A DNA stretch of 64,000 nt from Arsukibacterium sp. (lineage in GTDB: Bacteria; Pseudomonadota; Gammaproteobacteria; Enterobacterales; Alteromonadaceae): NCBI RefSeq assembly GCF_018402695.1, contig NZ_JAGYIM010000016.1:310001-374000 (forward strand). The letters are read 5' to 3'. Position numbers and translations under genes: made by a program. Positions 19,937 through 29,089 of the stretch are shown piece after piece. How positions within the stretch are numbered: position 1 is the stretch's first letter; each line of letters begins with the position of its first letter. The notes under the pieces were generated by a model. The model worked only from the letters and a program-made list of their open reading frames with translations. It ran no database searches and was not told where the DNA came from.

Positions 19937-21349
19937 ATGCGCTTTCCTTTGCGAACTGCTTCGTTGCGACAACTGGTTATTCTGAGCTTTTTGCTGGCGA
20001 TGATCCCGGTCGGGGTATTGATGTGGCAAAGCCATAAAGCTCTGTCGGGTTTAAGCCGCTTTGCAACCAGTGAGGCCGAAAGTGCCGTGATCAGTGTGCG
20101 CCGGGCCGAGAATATGCAAAACCTGGTGGTAGATATTGAGCGGGCTGTGCGTCAGTATGCCGTGGTAAAAACGGAGGCGCTGGCCAGGGTAGCGCAAAGC
20201 CACATCAGCAATCAGCAAGCCAGCCTTAGCCAGTTATGCCACGATTTACCCGAGCTGGTTGACTGCTTGCAGCAGCAGGCTGATTTACAGCAACTCGCTG
20301 CACAGTACAGCCAGCTGAGTGGCACGCCACTGGAACAGTTATTACAGCAAATAAGGCTGCGCCAGCAGCGGATCAGCCAGCAAATCTGGGATTTACTGGA
20401 ACAGCGATTACAAAACCAGCAGCAACTGGTACAGGACGCGCAGCAGCGCCAGGCCTGGCAAACCGTGGCGTTGGTATTTCTGACCTTATTGCTGGTGCTG
20501 TGGGCATCGGGCAGGGTGGCAGCACCGGTACAAAAACTGGATAAAATGATCAGGGCGATAGGCCAACAGCAACATTTTCCGGACGGTAAACTGGAAGGTC
20601 CGCGGGAGCTGTCAGAATTGGGTGAACAACTGCGCTGGTTAAGTTCGCGTCTGCAGCAATTAGAAGCACTGCGGCTGATTTTACTGCGCCATGCCTCACA
20701 TGAGTTGAAAACCCCGTTATCCAGCATTCGCGAAGGCTGTGCCTTATTAACTGAACAACTGCTGGGGCCACTGAACCCGCAACAACTGGAAGTGGTAATG
20801 CTGCTCAATGGCAGTGCTGACCGCTTAAGCCAGCTTACTGAGCAGCTGCTGGATTACAACCGGCTATTACAACAAGCCAAACCAGAGCTCAGTCGTCAGG
20901 TACCGCAGCAGTTGCTACAAGCCTGTTTTGCCGACCATGCGCTGTCGCTGCAGCAACGCCAGCAGCAAATTAAGCTGGACTGTCAGCTTACCAATATTTA
21001 TACCGACGAAACCTTGTTCCGGCGTATTCTCGATAACCTGATCAACAATGCCCAGGCGTACGGCGCTGAAAGTAGCCCGGTGTGGGTAAAATTGTATAAA
21101 AAGGACGATATGCTGGTGCTGGAAGTGGCAAACAATGGTGCGCCGATACCTACGGCGCTGCGCGAAAAATTATTTGAACCCTTTCAGCGCGGTACCACCC
21201 CAAGGTTTGATGCGGTGCAGGGATCGGGCCTGGGGCTATCTATTGTCGCAGACTGTGCCCGGCTACTGGGTGGCCACGCTGATATTGTTGATGTGGTATA
21301 CGCTGATGTGTGTATCAGAGTACGTTTACCGCTGCTAGAGGAAAAATAA
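19937..21349 (+). CDS. glrK: Sensor histidine kinase of the GlrK/QseE type
   Basis: A 470-residue inner-membrane kinase with two transmembrane helices (about 12-30 and 175-192), a periplasmic helical sensor between them rich in Gln and Leu, a HAMP-like linker, a HisKA domain with phosphoacceptor H255 in RHASHELKTPLSS, and a HATPase domain with N box NLINNAQAYG and GSGLGLSIV. It is followed after one base by a QseG-like lipoprotein and then a sigma-54 response regulator, the glrK-qseG-glrR order known from enterobacteria, which fixes the assignment. The signal sensed is not evident. Confidence 0.88.
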   Translation: MRFPLRTASLRQLVILSFLLAMIPVGVLMWQSHKALSGLSRFATSEAESAVISVRRAENMQNLVVDIERAVRQYAVVKTEALARVAQSHISNQQASLSQLCHDLPELVDCLQQQADLQQLAAQYSQLSGTPLEQLLQQIRLRQQRISQQIWDLLEQRLQNQQQLVQDAQQRQAWQTVALVFLTLLLVLWASGRVAAPVQKLDKMIRAIGQQQHFPDGKLEGPRELSELGEQLRWLSSRLQQLEALRLILLRHASHELKTPLSSIREGCALLTEQLLGPLNPQQLEVVMLLNGSADRLSQLTEQLLDYNRLLQQAKPELSRQVPQQLLQACFADHALSLQQRQQQIKLDCQLTNIYTDETLFRRILDNLINNAQAYGAESSPVWVKLYKKDDMLVLEVANNGAPIPTALREKLFEPFQRGTTPRFDAVQGSGLGLSIVADCARLLGGHADIVDVVYADVCIRVRLPLLEEK

Positions 21350-21350
21350 C

Positions 21351-21947
21351 ATGAGAATTACGCTGATATTGCTGCTGGTAACGCTGTCCGGCTGCCAGCT
21401 GTTAAACCAGCCGCCGCCTGAACAGGAGCCGACGGCAGAGCCGGAGTCTACAGAGCCACAAACCCTGCCGCAAGACAGCGTGGCCAGCACTGAAGTAGCG
21501 TTAAGCCTCAGTGATGATCCGGCTACTTTACAAGCCTGGGTCAATTACCGGGCCAGTTTATTAAACAACCGCGCGCTGTGGCGTGAATCACTGAGTGACC
21601 TGTCTGACCCCGATCCGGTGCAAATGCTGCAGCGGATTATTCTGCAGTTACACCCTGACACCCCTTATTTAACCCGACTGCGGGTACAAATGCAGCTGGC
21701 CGAACAAATTGCCGCATTGCCGCCGGGGCTGGCTGCGCTTATCAGCTGGGATTTAACTTTTAACCAGAAATTACTCGAGACGGAGTCGGCGGTCAGCGCC
21801 CTGACCCGGCTGAATGCCCAGCAGCATGACAATATTGAGCGGCTACAAAAAACCAATAAAGATCTGCAGAAAAAAATTGATGCATTAACTCAGATAGAAG
21901 CCCAACTTAACCAAAGTATCAATGAGGGTAACAATGGCCGACCCTAA
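21351..21947 (+). CDS. QseG/YfhG-like lipoprotein of the GlrKR system
   Basis: A 198-residue lipoprotein (LSGC, Cys15) with an acidic Pro/Glu-rich linker followed by helices, the last forming a coiled coil (RLNAQQHDNIERLQKTNKDL). Its position between the GlrK-like kinase and the GlrR-like regulator matches QseG, an outer-membrane lipoprotein reported to activate the kinase in E. coli. It starts one base after the kinase stop and overlaps the regulator start by 14 bases. Sequence alone would be weak; gene order carries the call. Confidence 0.75.
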   Translation: MRITLILLLVTLSGCQLLNQPPPEQEPTAEPESTEPQTLPQDSVASTEVALSLSDDPATLQAWVNYRASLLNNRALWRESLSDLSDPDPVQMLQRIILQLHPDTPYLTRLRVQMQLAEQIAALPPGLAALISWDLTFNQKLLETESAVSALTRLNAQQHDNIERLQKTNKDLQKKIDALTQIEAQLNQSINEGNNGRP

Positions 21948-23283
21948 ACCGCGTTTACTGTTAGTCGATGACGACCCAAGCTTATTGCGGCTGTTAACGT
22001 TGCGGCTGGAGGGTGAGGGGTATCAGGTGGTCAGTGCCGATTGTGCCGAAACCGCGCTGACGATTTTAAATAAACAGAGCTTTGATGTGGTGTTAAGTGA
22101 TTTGCGGATGCCAGGCCTGGATGGTATGAGCTTGTTTGATGAAATTGCTAAACGCTATCAGGGCCTGCCGGTGGTGCTGATGACGGCCCATGGCTCTATT
22201 CCGGAAGCGGTGGCCGCTACCCAGCGCGGCGTGTTTGGCTTTTTAACCAAGCCACTGAATAACGCTGAACTGCGGGATATTTTAAAGCAGGCGGTGCATC
22301 AGTCAGTACCTGAACAGGCAGACTGGCGTGAAGAGATCGTCAGTCGCAGCCCGCTGATGGCGGCACTACTGGAACAGGCTTACCGGGTAGCCCAGCGCGA
22401 TGTCAGTGTGTTAATTACCGGGGCAAGCGGCACCGGTAAAGAACTGCTGGCCAACGCTATTCATAAAGCCAGCCCCCGTGCCAAACAGCATTTTGTGGCA
22501 ATAAACTGTGGTGCCCTGCCAGAGCACTTGCTGGAATCGGAATTATTCGGCCACAGCAAGGGTGCGTTCACCGGTGCAGTGTCGGAGCATGGCGGCTTAT
22601 TTCGCGAAGCTGATGGCGGTACCCTGTTTCTGGATGAAATTGGCGATATGCCGGTTGCGTTGCAGGTTAAGCTGTTACGCGCGTTGCAAGAGCGGCAAAT
22701 CCGGCCGGTGGGCAGCAGCAAAAGTGTGCCGATTAATGTCAGGGTGTTATCGGCCACGCATCGTGATTTACAACAGGCGATGACCGAGGGCAGTTTTCGC
22801 GAAGATTTATACTATCGCTTAAATGTGGTTAACCTGCAATTGCCAAGTCTGGAGCAACGGCCAGAGGATATACCCTTGCTGGCCCGCCATGTGCTGGCGT
22901 TAAGTGCCGAGCGGCACAATGTTAAAGTCACCCGCTTCGCCGATGATGCTATGCAAACCCTGGCGACTGCTAAATGGCCGGGAAATGTGCGCCAGCTGGT
23001 CAATGTTATCGAACAATGTGTGGCGTTAACGCACAGTCCGGTTATTGGTCAGAGTCTGGTAGAGCAGGCACTATCACAAAACAGTAGTTACTGGCCGACC
23101 CTGACCGATGCCCGCGACCAGTTCGAGCGCCAGTATTTGGTGCGGGTTCTGAAAATGACTGAAGGCAATGTTACCCGGGCGGCGGAGTTGGCAGGACGCA
23201 ACCGCACCGATTTTTATAAATTACTGAAAAAACATGAATTAAGTGCCGCCCAGGTTGCTGCTGAGGATGAATCGCTGGAGTAA
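21934..23283 (+). CDS. glrR: Sigma-54-dependent response regulator, GlrR/QseF-like
   Basis: A 449-residue NtrC-family activator: receiver domain with phosphoacceptor D56 (VVLSDLRMPG) and K106; AAA+ domain with Walker A GASGTGKE (163-170), the sigma-54 contact motif GAFTGA (210-215) and Walker B LFLDEI; and a C-terminal Fis-type helix-turn-helix (NVTRAAELAGRNRTDFYKLL). It should activate sigma-54 promoters after phosphorylation by the adjacent kinase. The ATG at 21934 is preferred over 21922 because GAGGGT sits just upstream of it. Confidence 0.92.
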   Translation: MADPKPRLLLVDDDPSLLRLLTLRLEGEGYQVVSADCAETALTILNKQSFDVVLSDLRMPGLDGMSLFDEIAKRYQGLPVVLMTAHGSIPEAVAATQRGVFGFLTKPLNNAELRDILKQAVHQSVPEQADWREEIVSRSPLMAALLEQAYRVAQRDVSVLITGASGTGKELLANAIHKASPRAKQHFVAINCGALPEHLLESELFGHSKGAFTGAVSEHGGLFREADGGTLFLDEIGDMPVALQVKLLRALQERQIRPVGSSKSVPINVRVLSATHRDLQQAMTEGSFREDLYYRLNVVNLQLPSLEQRPEDIPLLARHVLALSAERHNVKVTRFADDAMQTLATAKWPGNVRQLVNVIEQCVALTHSPVIGQSLVEQALSQNSSYWPTLTDARDQFERQYLVRVLKMTEGNVTRAAELAGRNRTDFYKLLKKHELSAAQVAAEDESLE

Positions 23284-23330
23284 GGCCGGTAGCTGTTTTA
23301 CACTTGCCGTTGTTAATGAAGGAGATTGCA

Positions 23331-23681
23331 ATGAACGCAATAACGCCACCCGATGGCCACCTGGCTGAGGCTGCTGAAACCCCCGAGCTGATTAAAGCAA
23401 AAATTGTCAGTGAAACCGCCCGGATTAACTGGCAGCAACTACAAAAATTTTATGCTGCAGGGTCGGTAATAACCGTCGGCTCCGGCCACGATCTGGTAGA
23501 CGTCGCGTATGCCTTCAGTGCCGATGACAAAGCCAAGGTGGCAGATTGGCTGGCTGCAGGTGTTGTGCAGCGCACTACTGAGCAGCAGGCGCAGCAGTGG
23601 TTTGATAATAATACTGAGTTATGGGCTGTGGTTATTTCGCCCTGGGTACTGGTACAGGATAAGCCAGTGCAGGTAAATTAA
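23331..23681 (+). CDS. DUF2288 family protein
   Basis: A 116-residue small cytosolic protein. The block TARINWQQLQKFYAAGSVITV and the C-terminal WAVVISPWVLVQ are what I associate with DUF2288, a family of unknown function. The ATG at 23331 has a strong AAGGAG ribosome site 6 bases upstream; a longer TTG start lacks one. It follows glrR by 47 bases and precedes a thioesterase by 12, so it may be co-transcribed with the latter. Confidence 0.75.
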   Translation: MNAITPPDGHLAEAAETPELIKAKIVSETARINWQQLQKFYAAGSVITVGSGHDLVDVAYAFSADDKAKVADWLAAGVVQRTTEQQAQQWFDNNTELWAVVISPWVLVQDKPVQVN

Positions 23682-23693
23682 AAGGATATCGCG

Positions 23694-24248
23694 ATGGCAA
23701 ATTATAAAACGGTAGCCAGTTCAGAAATCACCTTATCGCAGCTGATGCTGCCATCGCACTCAAATTTCAGTGGTAAAATTCACGGTGGCTATCTGCTGTC
23801 GTTAATGGATCAGATAGCCTTTGCCAGTGCCTCTAAATTCAGTGGCAGCTATTGCGTCACGGCGTCGGTCGACCGGGTTGACTTTCTGAACCCGATAGAA
23901 GTAGGGGAGTTGGTAACCCTGAAAGCTTCGGTCAATTATGTCGGCAATACCTCTATGATGGTAGGGATCCGGGTCGATGCCCAGAATATTCAGACCGGTC
24001 TGATCAAGCACTGTAACTCATCATACTTTACCATGATTGCCAAAGACGAAAGCGGTGCTACTTTGCAGGTGCCACGCCTGCAATTAACCAGCCGCGAACA
24101 GGTAATGCGCTACTTAAAGGCTGCTGAGCGGATCAGTGCTCGCAAACAGCGGATTGCCACTGAGCCGTTTGCCGGTGATTTAGCGAAAGCGCTGGCCTTT
24201 ATGGCCAGCGACCATGCTGATGTTGATGTTGCCGCTATTAAAGGTTAA
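23694..24248 (+). CDS. Acyl-CoA thioesterase (hotdog fold, YciA-like)
   Basis: A 184-residue enzyme expected to hydrolyse acyl-CoA to free acid. The hallmark is NFSGKIHGGYLLSLMDQIAF, with the GG and the acidic Asp typical of cytosolic acyl-CoA hydrolases, then ASVDRVDFLNPIEVGE. The C-terminal 50 residues form a helical extension. AAGGATATC precedes the ATG. It lies 12 bases after the DUF2288 gene. Chain-length preference cannot be read from the sequence. Confidence 0.87.
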   Translation: MANYKTVASSEITLSQLMLPSHSNFSGKIHGGYLLSLMDQIAFASASKFSGSYCVTASVDRVDFLNPIEVGELVTLKASVNYVGNTSMMVGIRVDAQNIQTGLIKHCNSSYFTMIAKDESGATLQVPRLQLTSREQVMRYLKAAERISARKQRIATEPFAGDLAKALAFMASDHADVDVAAIKG

Positions 24249-24255
24249 CTAATGA

Positions 24256-24930
24256 TCACGCGGTCATGCCGTCATCAGGTTGTTGCCTGGCACTGACATA
24301 GCAAACCCGGGTCTGGGCAACATGGTCATGTAAACACCGTTTTTGCTTGCCAAAGATCATCAGCGGATTCAGCAGTCCAGCAATGAAAGCACCAATTCCT
24401 GGGATCCAGTTTATCGCCACCATCGGTAAATAGCGCATCAGCATTATGTGTTTAAGGCTGGCTTGCTGACCATTTAAATGTTCTATCCGCATACCAAACT
24501 CAGCTTTACCTATTGTCTGGCCGTACTGGTGTAATAAATAGCCGTGCATTAGCAAATAGGCGACCACGCCGTAGATTGCCGAACCAATAATAAGCCCCAT
24601 ACTCGGTTCAGCAAATGCAGCCAGTCCGACATACCAGAACAATGGTATGCTCACCAGAATTTGCAATACCCCATCAATAATGGCGCCCCAGAAACGATGG
24701 CTGCGCTTGGCCAGATTTGCCGGAAGCACCAGCTCAGGCGTCGGTTTGACGGGTTGCTGGGTAACCTCTTGCTGGTGTGCTTGCTGCTCAGCGGCTCGTC
24801 TGGCCTCACGCTCGCTAATATGTTGCTGGATCAGCGCGGCGCGCTCAGGATACTGTTCCTGGTCAATACTATTTGCGGCAGAATATAAGTCGTCCAGACT
24901 GTATTTGTCATAATCAGGGGTGACATCCAC
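24256..24930 (-). CDS. RDD family membrane protein
   Basis: A 224-residue protein with a Gln/Glu/Ala-rich charged N-terminal region of about 75 residues, then three to four hydrophobic helices starting at RFWGAIIDGVLQ. The family name comes from an Arg and Asp pattern in the first helix, here present as RFWGAIID, and GQTIGKAEFGMRI is another family block. RDD proteins are membrane proteins of varied function, some linked to ion transport. The gene is convergent with the thioesterase, whose stop is 7 bases away. No specific role is suggested. Confidence 0.8.
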   Translation of the reverse strand: MDVTPDYDKYSLDDLYSAANSIDQEQYPERAALIQQHISEREARRAAEQQAHQQEVTQQPVKPTPELVLPANLAKRSHRFWGAIIDGVLQILVSIPLFWYVGLAAFAEPSMGLIIGSAIYGVVAYLLMHGYLLHQYGQTIGKAEFGMRIEHLNGQQASLKHIMLMRYLPMVAINWIPGIGAFIAGLLNPLMIFGKQKRCLHDHVAQTRVCYVSARQQPDDGMTA

Positions 24931-25050
24931 TACTACTACTCCGTTTATTGTGTTCCTGATTACGCACTTTAATCAGCCGTTTTTGTAAAGGCAAGATAAA
25001 TTAGTCGTTAATTCGCTACCTGCTGGCGGGCAGGCTGCACCAGAACAAGA

Positions 25051-26094
25051 CTACCGATTCAGTTGCGCTGCCAGCCACTGATGCAGCCCCTGCGCCAGTT
25101 GCGGCGTCAGGTTGCCCTGCACCCCTCTGGCATTTTCCGGGATATGCGCCAACGGATGTTCTGGCTTAAATAAATAGTGCTGTAGCATGTGTTGCCAGGC
25201 TTGCCGTTCGCCAGAGGACATGTGGTTAAAGGCCTGGATGGCGTGTAACAACATTGGCAGTGGCAGAGCACTGGCGACATAGGCATTGCTCCACCAGTAG
25301 TTCACCAGCACATTAAAATCACTGAGTGAGGTGACGCTGTGCCACCAGGGGCTGGGAATATAAATGGCATCACCTGCGTCTAACTCTACCGATAAACCCG
25401 CCTGATACGCATTGGCGTAAAGTGGATGTGCCTGTAAGTCAGGTTGTTGTAGATTCACCATACTGATAGGCTGGCCGGCCGGGGTTAAATCCAGCGGACC
25501 TACATATAAGTTGGCTACCTGCTCCGGCGGAAACAGGGTAAAGCGCCGCTTACCTGCCGCTACCACTGCGATATTGCTGGCTTCATCGAAGTGTGCCGGC
25601 ACAGTAACCCTGGTGCCGAGCCAGATAAACGGCTTGGGTGACGGGGTTAGCAGCGGGTTGCTCAGCTCAGTTAATAACGAACTGAAATTGTCTGCCACTG
25701 GCACGCATTGCACACAGTAACGATTGCTCTGCTCACTATTGTTGGCAAGCATCGTATCTATTGCCGCGTTAAGTGGCTGTTGACTGGCGCTGAAATTCAT
25801 ACCGCTAATGTCGTGATTATAAAACAATCTGCCATCGGTTTCAGGGGCGAGACTTACCAGCTTTTGTGACTGATTATTACTGCGTGCTTTTAAATACGCT
25901 GCTGCTGCGGTTAATGAATGTCTGGCCGTTTGCACCAGTGGCCATTGTGTGGCAAAACCGCGTAACACCACTGGCCGGTAGTGGTCCGTTACTTTTTCGG
26001 CAAAGTTTGCTGCGGTGACGCCACTGACTTCAGCCGGCGCCGGTAAATTTTCCAGCGCGTAACCGGTTTGCATGTTGTGCTCGGTATTAGCCAT
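25051..26094 (-). CDS. Cupin-like (JmjC-type, cupin_8) domain protein
   Basis: A 347-residue protein with the cupin_8 pattern: RPVVLRGFATQWPLV near the N-terminus, an iron-binding HxD in PAHFDEASNIAVV, TLFPPEQVANLY, and a second His in IPSPWWHSVTSL. Such proteins are 2-oxoglutarate/iron oxygenases or relatives. I place the start at 26094 because GAGGGAGAC lies just before it; a longer frame would run inside the GGT gene. Spacing to the GGT stop is 13 bases, so they are co-transcribed. The substrate is unknown. Confidence 0.8.
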   Translation of the reverse strand: MANTEHNMQTGYALENLPAPAEVSGVTAANFAEKVTDHYRPVVLRGFATQWPLVQTARHSLTAAAAYLKARSNNQSQKLVSLAPETDGRLFYNHDISGMNFSASQQPLNAAIDTMLANNSEQSNRYCVQCVPVADNFSSLLTELSNPLLTPSPKPFIWLGTRVTVPAHFDEASNIAVVAAGKRRFTLFPPEQVANLYVGPLDLTPAGQPISMVNLQQPDLQAHPLYANAYQAGLSVELDAGDAIYIPSPWWHSVTSLSDFNVLVNYWWSNAYVASALPLPMLLHAIQAFNHMSSGERQAWQHMLQHYLFKPEHPLAHIPENARGVQGNLTPQLAQGLHQWLAAQLNR

Positions 26095-26107
26095 GTCTCC
26101 CTCGTGG

Positions 26108-27835
26108 TCAGTAACCAGCTGCCTGACCGTCTTTACGTGACTCGGAAGCGCCAATATAGCTGTCGTTTTCATGATCTTTCATAATGGCCTGATAACCGCC
26201 ATAACCACCCAGCCCATAGCGCACCTGATGGCCTTTCAGCATCAGGTCACGTACCGTGCTGTAAGGCACGCCACGCTCTACTTCAATATAACCGCCATTG
26301 CTCAGGTAAGTATCCTGGCCGTCAGTGGGTTCCGTATTACCAAGGTGTTGCCAGCGGGCGGCATCGCCGGCTTCCTGCAGGTTCATGCCGTAGTCGACCA
26401 TATTCACCAGAATTTGCACATGCCCCTGTGGTTGCATGGCACCGCCCATTACACCGTAGCTGACTAACGGCTTACCGTCTTTAGTGATAAAAGCCGGAAT
26501 AATCGTATTAAAAGGCCGTTTGCCCGGTTGATAAACATTGGCGTGGTTTTTATCCATGGAAAACAACTGGCCACGATCCTGAAATACAAAGCCCAGGCCA
26601 GGCACCACCACGCCGGAGCCCATACCGCGGTAATTGCTCTGAATTAAGGACACCATGTTGCCGTCTTTATCGGCCGTGGTCAGATAAATGGTATCACCTT
26701 CATACAGGTGCGGATTGCCGGCATCAACCCGCTGTGCAGCGCGTTCGCCAATTAGTTTGGCCCGCTCGCGCCCGTATTCTTCCGAAATTAAACCCTGCAA
26801 CGGCGTTTTATGAAAGTCCTGATCGGCATAAAATTTGGCGCGGTCTTCAAATGCCAGTTTTTTTGCCTCAACCAGAGTATGAATACTTTGCGGTGTATTA
26901 AAACCCATGGCTTTTAAATCAAAGTTCTTCAGAATTTGCAGCATTTGCAGTGCCGCAACGCCCTGGCCATTGGGCGGCAGCTCCCACAGGGTGTAGCCTT
27001 TATAATCAACCCCAACCGGCTCTACCCAGCTGGAACGATGGTTAGCAAAGTCGGCAAAACGCAGGTAGCCGCCGTTTTCGCGCATAAAACGGTCAATCTG
27101 TACCGCAATATCGCCGTTATAAAAGGCATCGCGGCCCTCTGTGGCAAGCGCTTTGTAGGTGTTAGCCAGCGCCGGGTTTTTAAAAATCTGGCCTTTGGCT
27201 GGCGCCTTACCATCGATGGTAAAGGTGCCTTTAAAATCGCCGGGTTGCGGGCTTAAAATTGGCACGCTGCGCTGCCAGTAATAGGCAATAAGCTCGGTAA
27301 CCGGGAAGCCCTGCTCAGCATAATTAATGGCCGGTTGTAGAATATCAGCCATATCCAGCTTGCCGAATTTGCTGTGCAATTCAAACCAACCATCGACAGC
27401 GCCAGGCACGCTGATCGGCAGCATGCCATGCGGCGGTAAATCTGGGCGTCCCAGCTTTTCCAGTTCGTGCGCCAGCATTTCGTAACTTAAACTGAGGGGC
27501 GAGCGGCCTGAACCATTTAAACCATGTAGTTTGCCGGTTTTGGCATCCCAGACAATGGCATATAAATCACCGCCGATACCATTGCCGGTAGGCTCCATTA
27601 AACCCAGTGCCGCATTGGCTGCGATGGCTGCATCAATGGCATTGCCGCCCTTTTTCATGGTATCGAGCGCAATCTGGGTTGCCAGCGGGTGGCTGGTCGC
27701 GGCCATGGCATTCTGGGCTATCACTTCTGAGCGGCTGGCAAAGTCATGGCCGGTAACCCGGTCATAGGCTGTGACAGCGTAACTTGCCAGCAGGGCTGCA
27801 CTGGCAAGCAGGCTAACAGAGGAACATATTTTCAT
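26108..27835 (-). CDS. Gamma-glutamyltransferase family protein, exported
   Basis: A 575-residue Ntn hydrolase with a signal peptide. Family blocks include the GGNAIDAAIAANAALG segment near the N-terminus, NGIGGDLYAIVWD, and the autoprocessing/nucleophile Thr in DTIYLTTADKDGNMVSLIQS, followed by RPFNTIIPAF and GVMGGAMQPQGHVQ. It should cleave glutathione or other gamma-glutamyl compounds in the periplasm, or act as a related acylase. It is the first gene of a pair with the cupin protein. The exact substrate within this broad family is not determined. Confidence 0.88.
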   Translation of the reverse strand: MKICSSVSLLASAALLASYAVTAYDRVTGHDFASRSEVIAQNAMAATSHPLATQIALDTMKKGGNAIDAAIAANAALGLMEPTGNGIGGDLYAIVWDAKTGKLHGLNGSGRSPLSLSYEMLAHELEKLGRPDLPPHGMLPISVPGAVDGWFELHSKFGKLDMADILQPAINYAEQGFPVTELIAYYWQRSVPILSPQPGDFKGTFTIDGKAPAKGQIFKNPALANTYKALATEGRDAFYNGDIAVQIDRFMRENGGYLRFADFANHRSSWVEPVGVDYKGYTLWELPPNGQGVAALQMLQILKNFDLKAMGFNTPQSIHTLVEAKKLAFEDRAKFYADQDFHKTPLQGLISEEYGRERAKLIGERAAQRVDAGNPHLYEGDTIYLTTADKDGNMVSLIQSNYRGMGSGVVVPGLGFVFQDRGQLFSMDKNHANVYQPGKRPFNTIIPAFITKDGKPLVSYGVMGGAMQPQGHVQILVNMVDYGMNLQEAGDAARWQHLGNTEPTDGQDTYLSNGGYIEVERGVPYSTVRDLMLKGHQVRYGLGGYGGYQAIMKDHENDSYIGASESRKDGQAAGY

Positions 27836-27918
27836 GGTGATTTACCTTAGTTAATATTAATGGCACGCTAGCGGCTGCAGACAATAATTGCCAGCGCCTT
27901 TCGACCAACGGTTGCTGA

Positions 27919-28323
27919 TTAACGGTCGGCCGGGCTGACTAAATGCTCTGACAACGCGGTTTTTTGTTGTGCAGTTAACGGCACAGCCTGTTGTTGCTGA
28001 TAATTAAACTGTACCATTACTGTCGTGCCAGAGGCGCATTTAACCCCGTTTTGCCAGGCTTCCTGATACACATCAAACGAACTGCCACCGAGGCGGCTGA
28101 TAAAGGTCCGAATTTCTACTGGCTCACCATACTGAGTTTGGGCATGATAGTCGATAGTGACCCGGGCGATGATCAAAGGCCATTGTTGCAGATTAAGTTC
28201 TGGGGTAAAAATGCGGAAAACCGCAGTTCGTGCCCCCTCAAACCACACTGCAAAAACGGTGTTATTAATATGTCCCAGGGCGTCGGTTTCGGAAAAACGG
28301 GGCTGAATAACTTCGCTAAACAT
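27919..28323 (-). CDS. Acyl-CoA thioesterase, 4HBT type
   Basis: A 134-residue hotdog-fold enzyme. The N-terminal RFSETDALGHINNTVFAVWFE matches the catalytic Asp/Asn region of the 4-hydroxybenzoyl-CoA thioesterase family. It should hydrolyse a short or medium acyl-CoA. Its start codon is only 14 bases from the divergent start of the 2OG-Fe oxygenase gene, so the promoters of both must lie inside or overlap the opposite coding sequence. The fold is confident; the substrate is unknown. Confidence 0.85.
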   Translation of the reverse strand: MFSEVIQPRFSETDALGHINNTVFAVWFEGARTAVFRIFTPELNLQQWPLIIARVTIDYHAQTQYGEPVEIRTFISRLGGSSFDVYQEAWQNGVKCASGTTVMVQFNYQQQQAVPLTAQQKTALSEHLVSPADR

Positions 28324-28337
28324 AACCAGGAATACTC

Positions 28338-29042
28338 ATGACAGATTTTATAGAGGTGTACGATAATGCGTTAAGCCCGGACTTTTGCCAACAGCTAATC
28401 AGGCTTTTTGATAACAGCCCGCATCGGGTACCTGGCCGCACCGGCGCCGGCGTCGACACCAGCAAAAAAATCAGTACCGATTTATATTTAAATCAGCACC
28501 CGGAATACCAGGCAGCGATGCAGCAGATTATCGATGCCACCAGCAAGTTTGCTGCTGAGTACTTTGCCAAATATCACTTTGCGCTGATCGCGCCCGTTGG
28601 TTTAACGGTTAGCCACCCGGACACTGGCCAGCCACTGGCGATTACCCATGAAAATTATGCTGAATTCGGTGCGCCAAAAGCGGGTGATTTTATGCGCACC
28701 CTGTACCGGTTAGGGCCAATTCAGGCACAAAAATATCAGGCGGGTAAAGGTAATTACAATTACTGGCATTGTGAGGTGTACCCGCAGTTACCACACAATG
28801 AGCCACTGCACCGCACTTTGTTATTTATGTTTTATTTAAATGACGTGGCAGAGGGCGGTCAGACCGAATTTTTCTACCAGAATAAAGCCATCAGCCCGAA
28901 AGCCGGCAGGATGGTCATAGCGCCGGCCTACTTTACCCACACCCACCGCGGCTGCACGCCGGTATCAAATGATAAATATATTCTGACCAGCTGGATTTTA
29001 TTTAACCGCGCCGAGCAACTGTATGGCCAGCCGCAAAGCTGA
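28338..29042 (+). CDS. 2OG-Fe(II) oxygenase family protein
   Basis: A 234-residue protein of the prolyl 4-hydroxylase-like group. The expected iron triad appears as H and E in NYWHCEVYPQ and H in FTHTHRGCTPVSNDKYI, so the usual HxD is HxE, and the following Lys or Arg could bind 2-oxoglutarate. The middle segment LLFMFYLNDVAEGGQTEFF is highly typical. It is probably a cytosolic hydroxylase of unknown substrate. It is followed closely by a bidirectional terminator. Confidence 0.83.
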   Translation: MTDFIEVYDNALSPDFCQQLIRLFDNSPHRVPGRTGAGVDTSKKISTDLYLNQHPEYQAAMQQIIDATSKFAAEYFAKYHFALIAPVGLTVSHPDTGQPLAITHENYAEFGAPKAGDFMRTLYRLGPIQAQKYQAGKGNYNYWHCEVYPQLPHNEPLHRTLLFMFYLNDVAEGGQTEFFYQNKAISPKAGRMVIAPAYFTHTHRGCTPVSNDKYILTSWILFNRAEQLYGQPQS

Positions 29043-29044
29043 AT

Positions 29045-29075
29045 AAAAAAAGCCCCTGATGACAGGGGCTTTTTT
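29045..29075. terminator. Bidirectional intrinsic terminator
   Basis: AAAAAAAGCCCCTG, a 4-base loop, then CAGGGGCTTTTTT: a strong stem with A/T runs on both sides, so it can end both the oxygenase gene (plus) and the TonB receptor gene (minus). Confidence 0.9.
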
Positions 29076-29089
29076 GTAGCAACATCTAA

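Noticed and set aside
20212-20808. A 198-residue antisense ORF within the histidine kinase gene
   Set aside because: Ser/Cys-rich translation typical of the reverse frame of Gln/Leu-rich coding sequence; no ribosome site.
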